In this document: one piece after another, positions 7,041 through 13,773 of the stretch
Layout of the letters: each line of letters starts with the position of its first letter
How positions within the stretch are numbered: the first letter of the stretch is position 1
Source of the DNA: an uncultured Lachnobacterium sp.
GTDB taxonomy: Bacteria > Bacillota > Clostridia > Lachnospirales > Lachnospiraceae
Reading direction: 5' to 3'
Assembly (NCBI GenBank): GCA_900549895.1
Contig: URQG01000022.1
Location: forward strand, 1 to 13,773
DNA: 13,773 bases
Program-made: the position numbers and the translations under genes
Notes under the pieces: generated by a model
Database searches by the model: none
Told to the model about the DNA's origin: nothing
What the model saw: only the letters and a program-made list of their open reading frames with translations

Positions 7041-8443
7041 TATGCCTCCTTTAAAAACGCAATGTAGCCGCGATATGCTTCATACAAATCAACTTTACTA
7101 ATAATCTCCCAAGGTGCATGCATATTGAGTACTGCAACACCACTGTCAATAACATTCATATCATAATTGGCAAGAATGTAAGCGATTGTTCCGCCGCCTC
7201 CCTGATCAACCTTGCCAAGTTCTGCTGTCTGAAATGACACATCGTTGGTATCCATAATGTTGCGGAGTTTTGCAACATACTCTGCATTGGCATCGTTTGA
7301 ACCGCTTTTGCCTCTTGCACCCGTATATTTATTAAAAACCAATCCCTTACTAAAGTATGCGCTGTTGCGTTTTTCCATGACCGAAGGGTAATTTGGATCA
7401 AACGCTGCCGATACATCCGAAGATAATACCTTAGAATTCTTAAGTGCTCTGCGGACCGCAAGTTCACTGTAACTTCCTGCAAGATTCAATACCTCTGCCA
7501 CGCAGTTCTCAAAGAAACGCGACTGCATTCCGGATGCACCGACACTTCCGATTTCTTCTTTGTCCACCAGCAGGCACACACTTGTATACTCCGGCTTTTC
7601 CACTGCAAGGATAGCCTCAAATGAAGGATAAGCACACACTCTGTCGTCGTGTCCGTATCCCATGATCATACTGCGGTCAAATCCGTAGTCTCTTGCTTCT
7701 CCTGCCGGAACCACTTCGATTTCCGCAGAAAGGAAATCATCCTCTTCGATTCCATATTCGGCAGAAAGGATATCCAGAATATTTGCCTTAACGCGATCCT
7801 TTACCGCCTTTTCATCCTCTTTTTTCTCTGCAACCTTTGGAATGCTTCCGATCAGAAGGTCTAGATTTTCACCATCGATCACTTTCGCTGCCTTCTTCTC
7901 AAGCTGATCGGCAGACAGATGAATGAGCAGGTCACTCACACCAAATACCGGATCTTTCGGCTTGTCTCCAATGTTTACGGTAACGGTTGTACCATCCTTC
8001 TTACAGATAACACCATGCAAGGCCATCGGTAATGTCACCCACTGGTACTTCTTTACACCGCCGTAATAATGGGTGTCAAGCATCGCCATCTCCGTATCCT
8101 CATAGAGAGGAACCTGTTTTAAATCAAGACGCGGGGAATCAATATGCGCACCAAGGATATTCATTCCCTCCGCCAGATCTTTCCTGCCCATTACAAAGAG
8201 CGCCAGTCCCTTGCCCATGTTATTGGCTACAATCTTGTCTCCGGCTTTCACACTTCCCTTCGAAGCGATCAAATCATCCATGTCGACAAACCCAGCATTC
8301 TTTGCCTTCTCATACAAGTTCGCCGTACACTCTCGCTCCGTCTTGCACGCCGAAATAAACTTGCGGTATTCCTCTGCAAACTGAAATACTTGATCTCTCT
8401 TAATTCCCTGCGGATATTTCTCCCACGCATTCTTCTTTTCCAC
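7040..8443 (-). CDS. M18-family aminopeptidase
   Basis: The 467-aa product is an M18 zinc aminopeptidase, expected to be cytoplasmic and to remove N-terminal residues from peptides, with acidic residues favoured in characterised members. Metal and catalytic landmarks are GAHIDSPRLDLKQ (98-110; H100, D102), YGHDDR (263-268), VDKEEIGSVGASGMQS (293-308; E296/E297), SSDVSAAFDP (341-350; D343) and LNMHAPWEI (439-447; H442). The start is GTG 8443: AGGAA lies 7 nt upstream and no ATG is better placed. It lies 65 bp after hprK and overlaps murB by one base, so it is embedded in the operon. A peptidase here could supply amino acids from peptides under the same control as HPr kinase, but that is inference. 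Confidence 0.93.
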   Translation of the reverse strand: MEKKNAWEKYPQGIKRDQVFQFAEEYRKFISACKTERECTANLYEKAKNAGFVDMDDLIASKGSVKAGDKIVANNMGKGLALFVMGRKDLAEGMNILGAHIDSPRLDLKQVPLYEDTEMAMLDTHYYGGVKKYQWVTLPMALHGVICKKDGTTVTVNIGDKPKDPVFGVSDLLIHLSADQLEKKAAKVIDGENLDLLIGSIPKVAEKKEDEKAVKDRVKANILDILSAEYGIEEDDFLSAEIEVVPAGEARDYGFDRSMIMGYGHDDRVCAYPSFEAILAVEKPEYTSVCLLVDKEEIGSVGASGMQSRFFENCVAEVLNLAGSYSELAVRRALKNSKVLSSDVSAAFDPNYPSVMEKRNSAYFSKGLVFNKYTGARGKSGSNDANAEYVAKLRNIMDTNDVSFQTAELGKVDQGGGGTIAYILANYDMNVIDSGVAVLNMHAPWEIISKVDLYEAYRGYIAFLKEA

Positions 8444-8471
8444 TGTTTTCTTCCTACTTTCTTATATTTTT

Positions 8472-8487
8472 AGCCATCGGAATGGCT
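8472..8487. repeat. Small hairpin between hprK and the aminopeptidase gene
   Basis: AGCCAT (8472-8477) and ATGGCT (8482-8487) form a 6-bp stem with a 4-base loop in the 65-bp gap. On the transcribed (minus) strand it is followed by AAAAATA, not T residues, so it does not look like an intrinsic terminator. A second, shorter repeat GCAG/CTGC lies at 8492-8503. These could be mRNA processing or stability elements, or chance. Confidence 0.4.
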
Positions 8488-8508
8488 TCACGCAGACTTC
8501 TGCCGGCT

Positions 8509-9450
8509 CTAGTCTTCCTCGAGACTTCCCTTGGTCAGATTTGCCTGCACTCTGCGATACAATTCCTTTGCCGCATTATACCCCATCTTCTTCTGTCTGT
8601 GGTTGACCGCTGCGGTCTCACAAATGACAGCAAGATTACGTCCCGGGCGGATCGGCAGCGAATGACATACCACTTTATTACCAAGATACTCAATATATTC
8701 TTCCTCGAGACCCAGACGATCATAATCGGCATCTTTCTTCCAGTCTTCCAGCTTGATAACGAGATCGATCTGCTGCTTTTCTTTTACACATTCAACGCCG
8801 TAAAGTGTCTTTACGTCAATGATTCCGATGCCTCGAAGCTCAATGAAGTGACGCGTCACATCCGGAGATGTGCCAATCAGTGTATGCTCGTTGATTTTGC
8901 GGATTTCCACAACATCATCCGTAACAAGACGATGTCCTCGCCGGATCAGTTCCAATGCCGCCTCGCTTTTTCCGATTCCACTGTCTCCGGTAATCATCAA
9001 TCCTTCACCGTAGACATCGACCAACACACCGTGGATACTGATGCACGGGGCCAGCTGTTCGCCGAGCGTATAAATAAGCTCTGCCGTAAATTCGGAAGTG
9101 GAACGTCCTGTTCCAAGTACCGGAACCTGGTTAGCCAGTGCTTCCTTTAAGAAGATTGGATCCGGTGTCAGATTTCTAGAGAAAATAACACACGGAATAT
9201 CAAACTTTAGAAAGGCATCATAACGGATCCGCTTCTCCTCATCACTCATCTGCTGAATATATGCATACTCTACATTTCCGATGATCTCAACACGAGATTC
9301 CTCAAAATGCTCAAAATATCCGGTCAACTGAAGCGCCGGTCGGTTAATATCCGTTGTTGTGATCTTGCGTTTCTTCAGATCAATTTCATCTGTAAAATTC
9401 TTCAGGTCCAGTAATTCGGCAATCTTTGCCACGCTAACACTGCTATTCAT
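8509..9450 (-). CDS. hprK: HPr kinase/phosphorylase
   Basis: HprK, 313 aa, phosphorylates HPr on Ser46 at high fructose-1,6-bisphosphate and removes that phosphate when sugar is scarce, setting carbon catabolite repression in low-GC Gram-positives. It has the N-terminal HprK domain (about 1-130), H140 in SIHGVLVDVYG, Walker A GDSGIGKS (155-162), VTDDVVEI (176-183) and the HprK signature ELRGIGIIDV (204-213). The frame is open for 27 more codons, but ATG 9450 has GGGGGA at 7 nt and gives normal family length and N-terminus (MNSSVSVAKI). A near-consensus promoter directly upstream makes this the first gene of the run to the lipid kinase. Fructose-1,6-bisphosphate, its known activator, is also the substrate of the aldolase encoded downstream. 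No HPr gene is in the window. Confidence 0.96.
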   Translation of the reverse strand: MNSSVSVAKIAELLDLKNFTDEIDLKKRKITTTDINRPALQLTGYFEHFEESRVEIIGNVEYAYIQQMSDEEKRIRYDAFLKFDIPCVIFSRNLTPDPIFLKEALANQVPVLGTGRSTSEFTAELIYTLGEQLAPCISIHGVLVDVYGEGLMITGDSGIGKSEAALELIRRGHRLVTDDVVEIRKINEHTLIGTSPDVTRHFIELRGIGIIDVKTLYGVECVKEKQQIDLVIKLEDWKKDADYDRLGLEEEYIEYLGNKVVCHSLPIRPGRNLAVICETAAVNHRQKKMGYNAAKELYRRVQANLTKGSLEED

Positions 9451-9502
9451 GCTTGTATCCCCCATTGTATTTTCTCGGACGTATGGTTTCTTTCGTCCAA
9501 TT

Positions 9503-9531
9503 ATTGTACCACGCCAAACCCTATATGGCAA
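9503..9531 (-). promoter_or_regulatory. hprK operon promoter
   Basis: On the minus strand TTGCCA (9526-9531) and TACAAT (9503-9508) are 17 bp apart, each matching 5 of 6 sigma-A consensus bases. The -35 box begins immediately after the uvrC stop codon. The start point would be near 9496, giving a 45-nt leader. An imperfectly placed stem, GGACG/CGTCC (9477-9481 with 9494-9498), lies right at the predicted 5' end and might shield it. This is the best intergenic promoter match in the window. Confidence 0.8.
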
Positions 9532-11430
9532 TTATTTCTCGGTTGTCGACGCTTCATTCTCTTCCCTGTCATTTTTATGAAAAAAGGCATAAACTTTCTC
9601 AGCCGCCCCCTGGTTCATACTATCCACTCCCGCCAGATCATCCACCGTTGCCGCACGGATCTGATCGATTGAGAGGAAATGCTTCATAAGCGCCTTCCGC
9701 CTTGTCGGTCCGATTCCCTCAATATCATCCAATACCGAATGAACCTGCGACTTTGACCGCAACGATCGGTGATACTCGATTGCAAAACGGTGCGCCTCAT
9801 CCTGAATTCTCGTGATCAGCTTGAAGCCCTCGCCGTGCCGGTCGATCGGTATCTCTACATTATTAAAATAAAGCCCCCTCGTCCTGTGGTTATCATCCTT
9901 GACCATACCACAGACAGGAATCGATAAGCCAAGTTCTTCAAGCACCTGTAAGCAGATATTCACCTGGCCGCGTCCTCCATCCATCATGATGATATCCGGA
10001 AAACGCGTAAAGCTTCCGACTTCCTTCGGAAGATTCTTATCCTCCAATTCCTGCTGTTCCTGCATTCCATGCATAAACCGTCTTGTAAGCACCTCATGCA
10101 TCGAAGCGTAATCATCTGGTCCCGTTACCGTGCGCAGTTTAAACTTACGATAATCGCTACGTTTCGGTTTTCCTTTCTCATACACGATCATGGAACCGAC
10201 CGTCTCAAATCCGTTAATATTTGAAATATCGTATGCTTCCATACGGTTGAGACCATGCATACCGAGAAGCCCCTCGATTTCCTTGACCGCACCGATCGTT
10301 CTGCCTTCTTCACGCTTGATCTTTTCCTTATCCTGATTCAAGACAAGTGAAGCATTCTTCGCAGCGAGCTCTACAAGTTTCTCCTTCATTCCCTTCTGTG
10401 GAATACGGATATACACACGGCGTCCTCGTTTTGCACCCAGCCACTCCTCAAGAATCGGAATATCCTCGATTGGTTCCTGGATCATAATCTCACGCGGAAT
10501 ATACGGCGTACCCGAATAAAACTGTTTCACAAAATTCACCAGAATATCACTTGTACTCTCTTCCGATCCGACTCGCACATGAAAATGATCTCTTCCTATG
10601 ATCTTACCGCTTCGGATAAAGAATACCTGCACGACTGCATCTGTATCATCACTTGCCAAAGCGATAATGTCCTTGTCTTCACCATCCGTATTGGTAATCT
10701 TCTGCTTCTGTGCTATCTGCTTCACACTGCCAAGCAGTTCCCGATATTCGATCGCCTTCTCGAATTCCATCGCCTCCGATGCCTGCTGCATCTTCTCCTC
10801 AAGCATCTTGATGACCGGCGCATAATTTCCGTTTAAGAATTCAAGTACCTGACTGACACGTTCCCCATATTCTTCCTTATTTATATAGCCCTGGCAAGGG
10901 GCACTACATCTATGAATATGATAATTCAGACATGCGCGATCCAATCCGATATCGCGCGGCAGTTTACGATTGCAGGTACGAAGCTGATAAATCTTATTGA
11001 TCAGTTCGATCGTATCCTTAACCGCTCCGGCACTCGTATATGGTCCGAAATACCGCGACTTATCCTTTTTTATCTGACGCGAAAAAAGCACACGCGGAAA
11101 ATCCTCCCCCATCGTTACGCGGATATACGGATAGGTCTTGTCATCGCGCAGCATGGTATTGTATTTAGGCGTGTGTTCCTTGATCAGATTGCATTCCAGT
11201 ACCAGAGCCTCCAGCTCGGAGTCCGTAATAATGTACTCAAATCTCGCAATATGTTCCACCATCTGCTTCTTCTTGATTCCCTCATCGTGGCTCGGCTGAA
11301 AATACTGCCGCACGCGTTTTCGCAGACTTACCGCCTTTCCGATATAGATGATGGCATCTGTTTTATCATGCATAATATAAACTCCCGGTTGATCCGGGAG
11401 TTTACGTAATTCTTCTTGAAAATCAAACAT
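9532..11430 (-). CDS. uvrC: UvrABC excinuclease subunit C
   Basis: UvrC, 632 aa, makes both incisions flanking a DNA lesion in nucleotide excision repair, working with UvrA and UvrB. Domains in order: GIY-YIG nuclease (about 14-95; GVYIMHD 16-22, Y29, E77), a four-cysteine segment (C153, C167, C175, C179), the UvrB-binding UVR helix pair (about 205-240), the RNase H-like 5' nuclease (about 375-545; D401 in AYDISNINGFE, D484 in MMDGGRGQ), then IEYHRSLRSKS (551-561) and helix-hairpin-helix motifs (about 568-615). The cysteines match the spacing reported to bind an iron-sulfur cluster in E. coli UvrC. Length is normal. ATG 11430 gives the standard N-terminus MFDFQEELRKLPDQPGVYIM, yet no convincing Shine-Dalgarno sequence precedes it; the nearest AGGAA is 23 nt away, inside an inverted repeat. 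Confidence 0.97.
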   Translation of the reverse strand: MFDFQEELRKLPDQPGVYIMHDKTDAIIYIGKAVSLRKRVRQYFQPSHDEGIKKKQMVEHIARFEYIITDSELEALVLECNLIKEHTPKYNTMLRDDKTYPYIRVTMGEDFPRVLFSRQIKKDKSRYFGPYTSAGAVKDTIELINKIYQLRTCNRKLPRDIGLDRACLNYHIHRCSAPCQGYINKEEYGERVSQVLEFLNGNYAPVIKMLEEKMQQASEAMEFEKAIEYRELLGSVKQIAQKQKITNTDGEDKDIIALASDDTDAVVQVFFIRSGKIIGRDHFHVRVGSEESTSDILVNFVKQFYSGTPYIPREIMIQEPIEDIPILEEWLGAKRGRRVYIRIPQKGMKEKLVELAAKNASLVLNQDKEKIKREEGRTIGAVKEIEGLLGMHGLNRMEAYDISNINGFETVGSMIVYEKGKPKRSDYRKFKLRTVTGPDDYASMHEVLTRRFMHGMQEQQELEDKNLPKEVGSFTRFPDIIMMDGGRGQVNICLQVLEELGLSIPVCGMVKDDNHRTRGLYFNNVEIPIDRHGEGFKLITRIQDEAHRFAIEYHRSLRSKSQVHSVLDDIEGIGPTRRKALMKHFLSIDQIRAATVDDLAGVDSMNQGAAEKVYAFFHKNDREENEASTTEK

Positions 11431-11448
11431 ATATTTACCAGGTGACTA

Positions 11449-11487
11449 TTCTGTTCCTAAAGAATAAGAAAAACGAGGGGAACAGAA
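11449..11487. repeat. 9-bp inverted repeat between ftsH and uvrC
   Basis: TTCTGTTCC (11449-11457) and GGAACAGAA (11479-11487) are perfect reverse complements separated by 21 bases. In the minus-strand RNA they would form a stem 18 nt before the uvrC start, sequestering the only AGGAA in the gap. The T-rich stretch lies in the loop and none follows the stem, so it is not a standard terminator. It could be a processing site, a translation control element or a protein-binding site. It is not the SOS box of B. subtilis LexA, where the GAAC and GTTC halves are only 4 bp apart. Confidence 0.55.
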
Positions 11488-11494
11488 CATCCAT

Positions 11495-13615
11495 CTACTC
11501 CTCAAACATATCCTCACTTGCAGTCAGTGTCTTTGCATCATCTGCATTCTGCTCGTTTGCATCTTCCTGTGGTTCCTGTGCTTCTGCCGGCTTTATCGTC
11601 TGCTGGCTGTTGTCTGCGGAATCGTCCGGCATCAGTGACTCTGCCTTGGAATCTTCTTCCTGCGGAAGTCCCTTCATCTCGCGGAAGATCTTCATGAATT
11701 CCTTACCGGTGATTGTCTCCTTCTCATAGAGATATTCACTGATATGGTCAAGGACATCACGGTTTTCTTTCAGCATTTCCATCGCCTTGTTATATCTGTC
11801 ATTGATGATTGCAAGAACTTCTTTATCGATCTGTCCCGCAGTGTCCTCTCCGCAGATCAATCCTGCCCTGCCATCGAGATACTGATTTTCAACCGTTGCC
11901 AGACACATCATTCCAAACTTATCGGACATACCATACATCGTAACCATCGCACGCGCGATCTTTGTCGCCTGTTCGATATCGTTGGCTGCACCGCTTGTTG
12001 CAGACTCAAACACAAGAACCTCTGCCGCACGACCGGCCATAAAGGTTGTAATCTTTGCAAGAAGTTCATCCTTCGTCTCCAGATATTTCTCCTCCTCAGG
12101 CGTCTGAAGTGTGTAGCCAAGTGCTCCCATCGTACGCGGAACAATCGTAATCTTCTGTACCGGCTCCGTATTCTTCTGTAATGCGGATACCAGTGCATGT
12201 CCGACTTCATGATAAGAAACGATCTTACGCTCCTTGTCGCTCATGACGCGATCCTTCTTCTCCTTGCCTCCCACTGCTACCAGTTCGAATGCCTCAAACA
12301 GATCCGACTGATTGACAAACTTACGATTATGTTTCACCGCATTGATTGCAGCCTCATTGATCATATTGGCAAGATCCGATCCTACCAGTCCGGCGGTCGC
12401 CAGGGCAAGTGCATCAAGATCTACCGTCTCATCCATATGAACATCCTTGGAATGTACCTTTAACGTTTCAAGACGTCCCTTAAGATCCGGCCTATCTACG
12501 ATGATACGACGATCAAAACGTCCCGGACGGAGCAACGCCTTATCCAGCACTTCCGGACGGTTCGTTGCTGCAAGGATCAGAATTCCCTTCGACGGATCAA
12601 ATCCATCCATCTCTGCAAGGAGCTGATTCAAGGTCTGCTCACGCTCATCGTTGCCTCCGCCGTAGCGGCTGTCTCTGCTTTTGCCGATGGCATCAATCTC
12701 ATCGATGAAGATGATACAAGGTGCCATCTTCTGTGCCTCCTTAAAGAGGTCACGCACACGGGAAGCTCCGACACCGACGAACATCTCTACGAAATCCGAA
12801 CCTGCCAATGAGAAGAACGGAACGCCCGCTTCTCCTGCCACAGCCTTCGCAAGAAGCGTCTTACCGGTTCCGGGAGGTCCGACAAGAAGTGCACCTTTCG
12901 GAAGCTTCGCACCAATATCGCGGTACTTCTTCGGATTGTGCAGGAAATCTACCACTTCCTGCAGGGATTCCTTGGCCTCATCCTGTCCTGCGACATCTTT
13001 AAATGTCACACCGGTCGTCTTCTCAACATAAACCTTGGCAGTCGTCTTGCCGACCCCCATCGCACCGCCGCCCATGCGTTTCATCAGGAATCCAAACAGA
13101 ATCCATAGAACAACAAGCGGAATCACAAAGCTTAAAATATTGAGAAGCCACGTAGATGTATTATCCGGTACCGTAGCTGAAATCTCAATCGGATTTCCCT
13201 CCGATGTCTTGGATTCCTTCAACGTCTTGATCAGATCCGGATCATTGACCGCACCGGTATAATACGTAATCTTATATGCAGCTTTGTCCTCAACAAGCGT
13301 ATAATCGATCTCATAGTTGCTGAACTCAACCGTTTTAACATTGTTTTGCTCCAACTGCTTTAAGAAATCCGAATATGTAGTTTCCTTAGAGCTCATCTGA
13401 GAAAAACGACTTGCAAAAAATGAAACAAAAAACAAAGCAACAAGCGTAACCATGATGAAACTGAGAATCATCTGTCCATTGTGGTTGTTCTTCTTATCTC
13501 CGTTATTATTCCCGTTATTGTTGCCATTGTTATAATTGTTGTTATTGCCGTTGTTATAATTATTACCACCGTTATAGTTGCCGTTATTATAATTATTCGG
13601 TGCCTGATTGTCCAT
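11495..13615 (-). CDS. ftsH: ATP-dependent zinc metalloprotease FtsH
   Basis: FtsH, 706 aa, is a membrane-anchored hexameric AAA+ protease that extracts and degrades membrane and short-lived proteins. It has an Asn-rich cytoplasmic tail (1-48), membrane helix 1 (about 49-68), an external domain (about 70-155), helix 2 (about 157-177), Walker A GPPGTGKT (246-253), pore FVG (279-281), Walker B IIFIDEID (301-308), arginine finger region LLRPGRFDRR (361-370), zinc site HEVGH (469-473) and third ligand D546 in NDIEQAT. The C-terminal 55 residues are acidic and low-complexity. ATG 13615 is preferred to the upstream ATGs because GGAGG lies just before it. The 26 asparagines in the first 48 residues are unusual; most FtsH proteins enter the membrane within about 10 residues. 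It has its own promoter. Confidence 0.97.
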   Translation of the reverse strand: MDNQAPNNYNNGNYNGGNNYNNGNNNNYNNGNNNGNNNGDKKNNHNGQMILSFIMVTLVALFFVSFFASRFSQMSSKETTYSDFLKQLEQNNVKTVEFSNYEIDYTLVEDKAAYKITYYTGAVNDPDLIKTLKESKTSEGNPIEISATVPDNTSTWLLNILSFVIPLVVLWILFGFLMKRMGGGAMGVGKTTAKVYVEKTTGVTFKDVAGQDEAKESLQEVVDFLHNPKKYRDIGAKLPKGALLVGPPGTGKTLLAKAVAGEAGVPFFSLAGSDFVEMFVGVGASRVRDLFKEAQKMAPCIIFIDEIDAIGKSRDSRYGGGNDEREQTLNQLLAEMDGFDPSKGILILAATNRPEVLDKALLRPGRFDRRIIVDRPDLKGRLETLKVHSKDVHMDETVDLDALALATAGLVGSDLANMINEAAINAVKHNRKFVNQSDLFEAFELVAVGGKEKKDRVMSDKERKIVSYHEVGHALVSALQKNTEPVQKITIVPRTMGALGYTLQTPEEEKYLETKDELLAKITTFMAGRAAEVLVFESATSGAANDIEQATKIARAMVTMYGMSDKFGMMCLATVENQYLDGRAGLICGEDTAGQIDKEVLAIINDRYNKAMEMLKENRDVLDHISEYLYEKETITGKEFMKIFREMKGLPQEEDSKAESLMPDDSADNSQQTIKPAEAQEPQEDANEQNADDAKTLTASEDMFEE
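13475..13609 (-). repeat. Asparagine-rich low-complexity coding repeat in ftsH
   Basis: Codons for FtsH residues 3-47 are mostly AAT/AAC with interspersed Gly and Tyr, as degenerate NNG, NNY and NNGN units. AAT and AAC are mixed, so this is not a pure triplet expansion and selection at protein level is plausible. The opposite strand reads as a run of Ile and Val codons, which creates a spurious hydrophobic open frame. Confidence 0.85.
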
Positions 13616-13667
13616 AATTCCTCCAGTTGTATGCATGCACACAAATTCTCTTGTATTTCGTATCTTT

Positions 13668-13696
13668 ATTATATGTAAAGGTTACTTCAAAATCAA
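13668..13696 (-). promoter_or_regulatory. ftsH promoter
   Basis: On the minus strand TTGATT (13691-13696) and a perfect TATAAT (13668-13673) are separated by 17 bp. The predicted start is about 7 bp further on, giving a leader of roughly 45 nt with a GGAGG site before the ATG. The -35 box lies inside the palindrome at 13692-13708. Confidence 0.78.
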
Positions 13697-13708
13697 CATT
13701 TTGTTGAT
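13692..13708. promoter_or_regulatory. Palindromic candidate operator over the ftsH -35 box
   Basis: ATCAACA (13692-13698) and TGTTGAT (13702-13708) are perfect 7-bp reverse complements separated by TTT. Five of the six -35 bases lie inside it, so a bound dimeric repressor would block RNA polymerase. It does not match the HrcA CIRCE element (TTAGCACTC-N9-GAGTGCTAA) or the CtsR heptad repeat, the usual Firmicute heat-shock operators. The regulator is unknown. Confidence 0.5.
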
Positions 13709-13730
13709 GAACTTTTCTTGTTCTTTCTAA

Positions 13731-13747
13731 ACTTTTTCTAAAAAAGT
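13731..13747. repeat. AT-rich inverted repeat at the window edge
   Basis: ACTTTTT (13731-13737) and AAAAAGT (13741-13747) are perfect reverse complements around a 3-base spacer. On the minus strand it could be the AT-only end of an upstream transcript or a second regulator site upstream of ftsH. The stem has one G-C pair per arm and no clean T-run follows, so a terminator is unlikely. No coding frame can be assigned in 13709-13773. Confidence 0.3.
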
Positions 13748-13773
13748 GTGGAATATTTTGATCTTAGGCTGTA

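Noticed and set aside
8482..9150. 222-codon open frame on the plus strand opposite hprK
   Set aside because: It is fully antisense to hprK, including its Walker A and signature motifs, with no family resemblance or promoter of its own.
10912..11409. 165-codon open frame on the plus strand opposite uvrC
   Set aside because: It is the shadow of the UvrC GIY-YIG and cysteine region, with no domain or ribosome binding site support.
11449..11487. SOS (LexA/DinR) box upstream of uvrC
   Set aside because: The half-sites are 21 bp apart, whereas the box needs GAAC-N4-GTTC spacing.
13481..13678. 65-codon plus-strand frame encoding a long Ile/Val hydrophobic run, resembling a small membrane protein or toxin
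   Set aside because: The hydrophobicity follows mechanically from reading the complement of ftsH Asn codons (AAT/AAC become ATT/GTT), and it has no supporting promoter.
1..13773. Mobile element, phage, defence or CRISPR system
   Set aside because: All ten genes are conserved housekeeping or regulatory families on one strand; no transposase, integrase, direct-repeat array or tRNA attachment site was seen.

Overview
The window looks like ordinary core chromosome of an anaerobic Clostridia-type Firmicute, most likely Lachnospiraceae. This is inferred from AGGAGG-type ribosome binding sites, moderately low GC judged by eye, a type III glutamine synthetase, a class II aldolase, and a run of hprK, M18 aminopeptidase, murB, rapZ and whiA. 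All ten protein genes lie on the minus strand, so transcription runs from high to low coordinates. There are no tRNA or rRNA genes, CRISPR arrays, insertion sequences or phage genes, and I found no new multi-gene system. The most interesting signals are in regulatory DNA and in one unusual protein tail.

In transcription order: the upstream region (13616-13773) carries a good ftsH promoter whose -35 box is overlapped by a 17-bp palindrome. ftsH (13615-11495) encodes the membrane AAA+ zinc protease, here with an asparagine-rich cytoplasmic N-terminus. uvrC (11430-9532), the excision-repair nuclease subunit, follows after a 64-bp gap holding a 9-bp inverted repeat. A new promoter at 9503-9531 starts a tight run: hprK (HPr kinase/phosphorylase), an M18 aminopeptidase, murB (cell-wall precursor reductase), rapZ (nucleotide-binding regulator), whiA (division-linked DNA-binding protein) and a YegS/DagK-family lipid kinase. 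Spacing is about 1-65 bp with one overlapping stop/start, so this is probably one operon joining carbon-catabolite signalling with envelope synthesis and division control.

The class II fructose-bisphosphate aldolase gene fba (3351-2485) has its own -10 box and ends in a strong intrinsic terminator. Then comes a 338-bp gap before glnN (2146-26). It holds the fba terminator, an AT-rich stretch, a widely spaced inverted repeat touching a candidate glnN promoter, and a roughly 140-nt leader. That leader contains a complete intrinsic terminator upstream of the glnN start and a small competing hairpin. This is the layout of transcription attenuation, plausible for a nitrogen-assimilation gene, but the ligand or protein is not evident.

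Four starts were changed from the longest open frame on ribosome-binding-site and family-length grounds: glnN (2146), rapZ (TTG at 6113), hprK (9450) and ftsH (13615). The aminopeptidase uses a GTG start. All functional calls rest on motifs and family knowledge read by eye; no database search was run.
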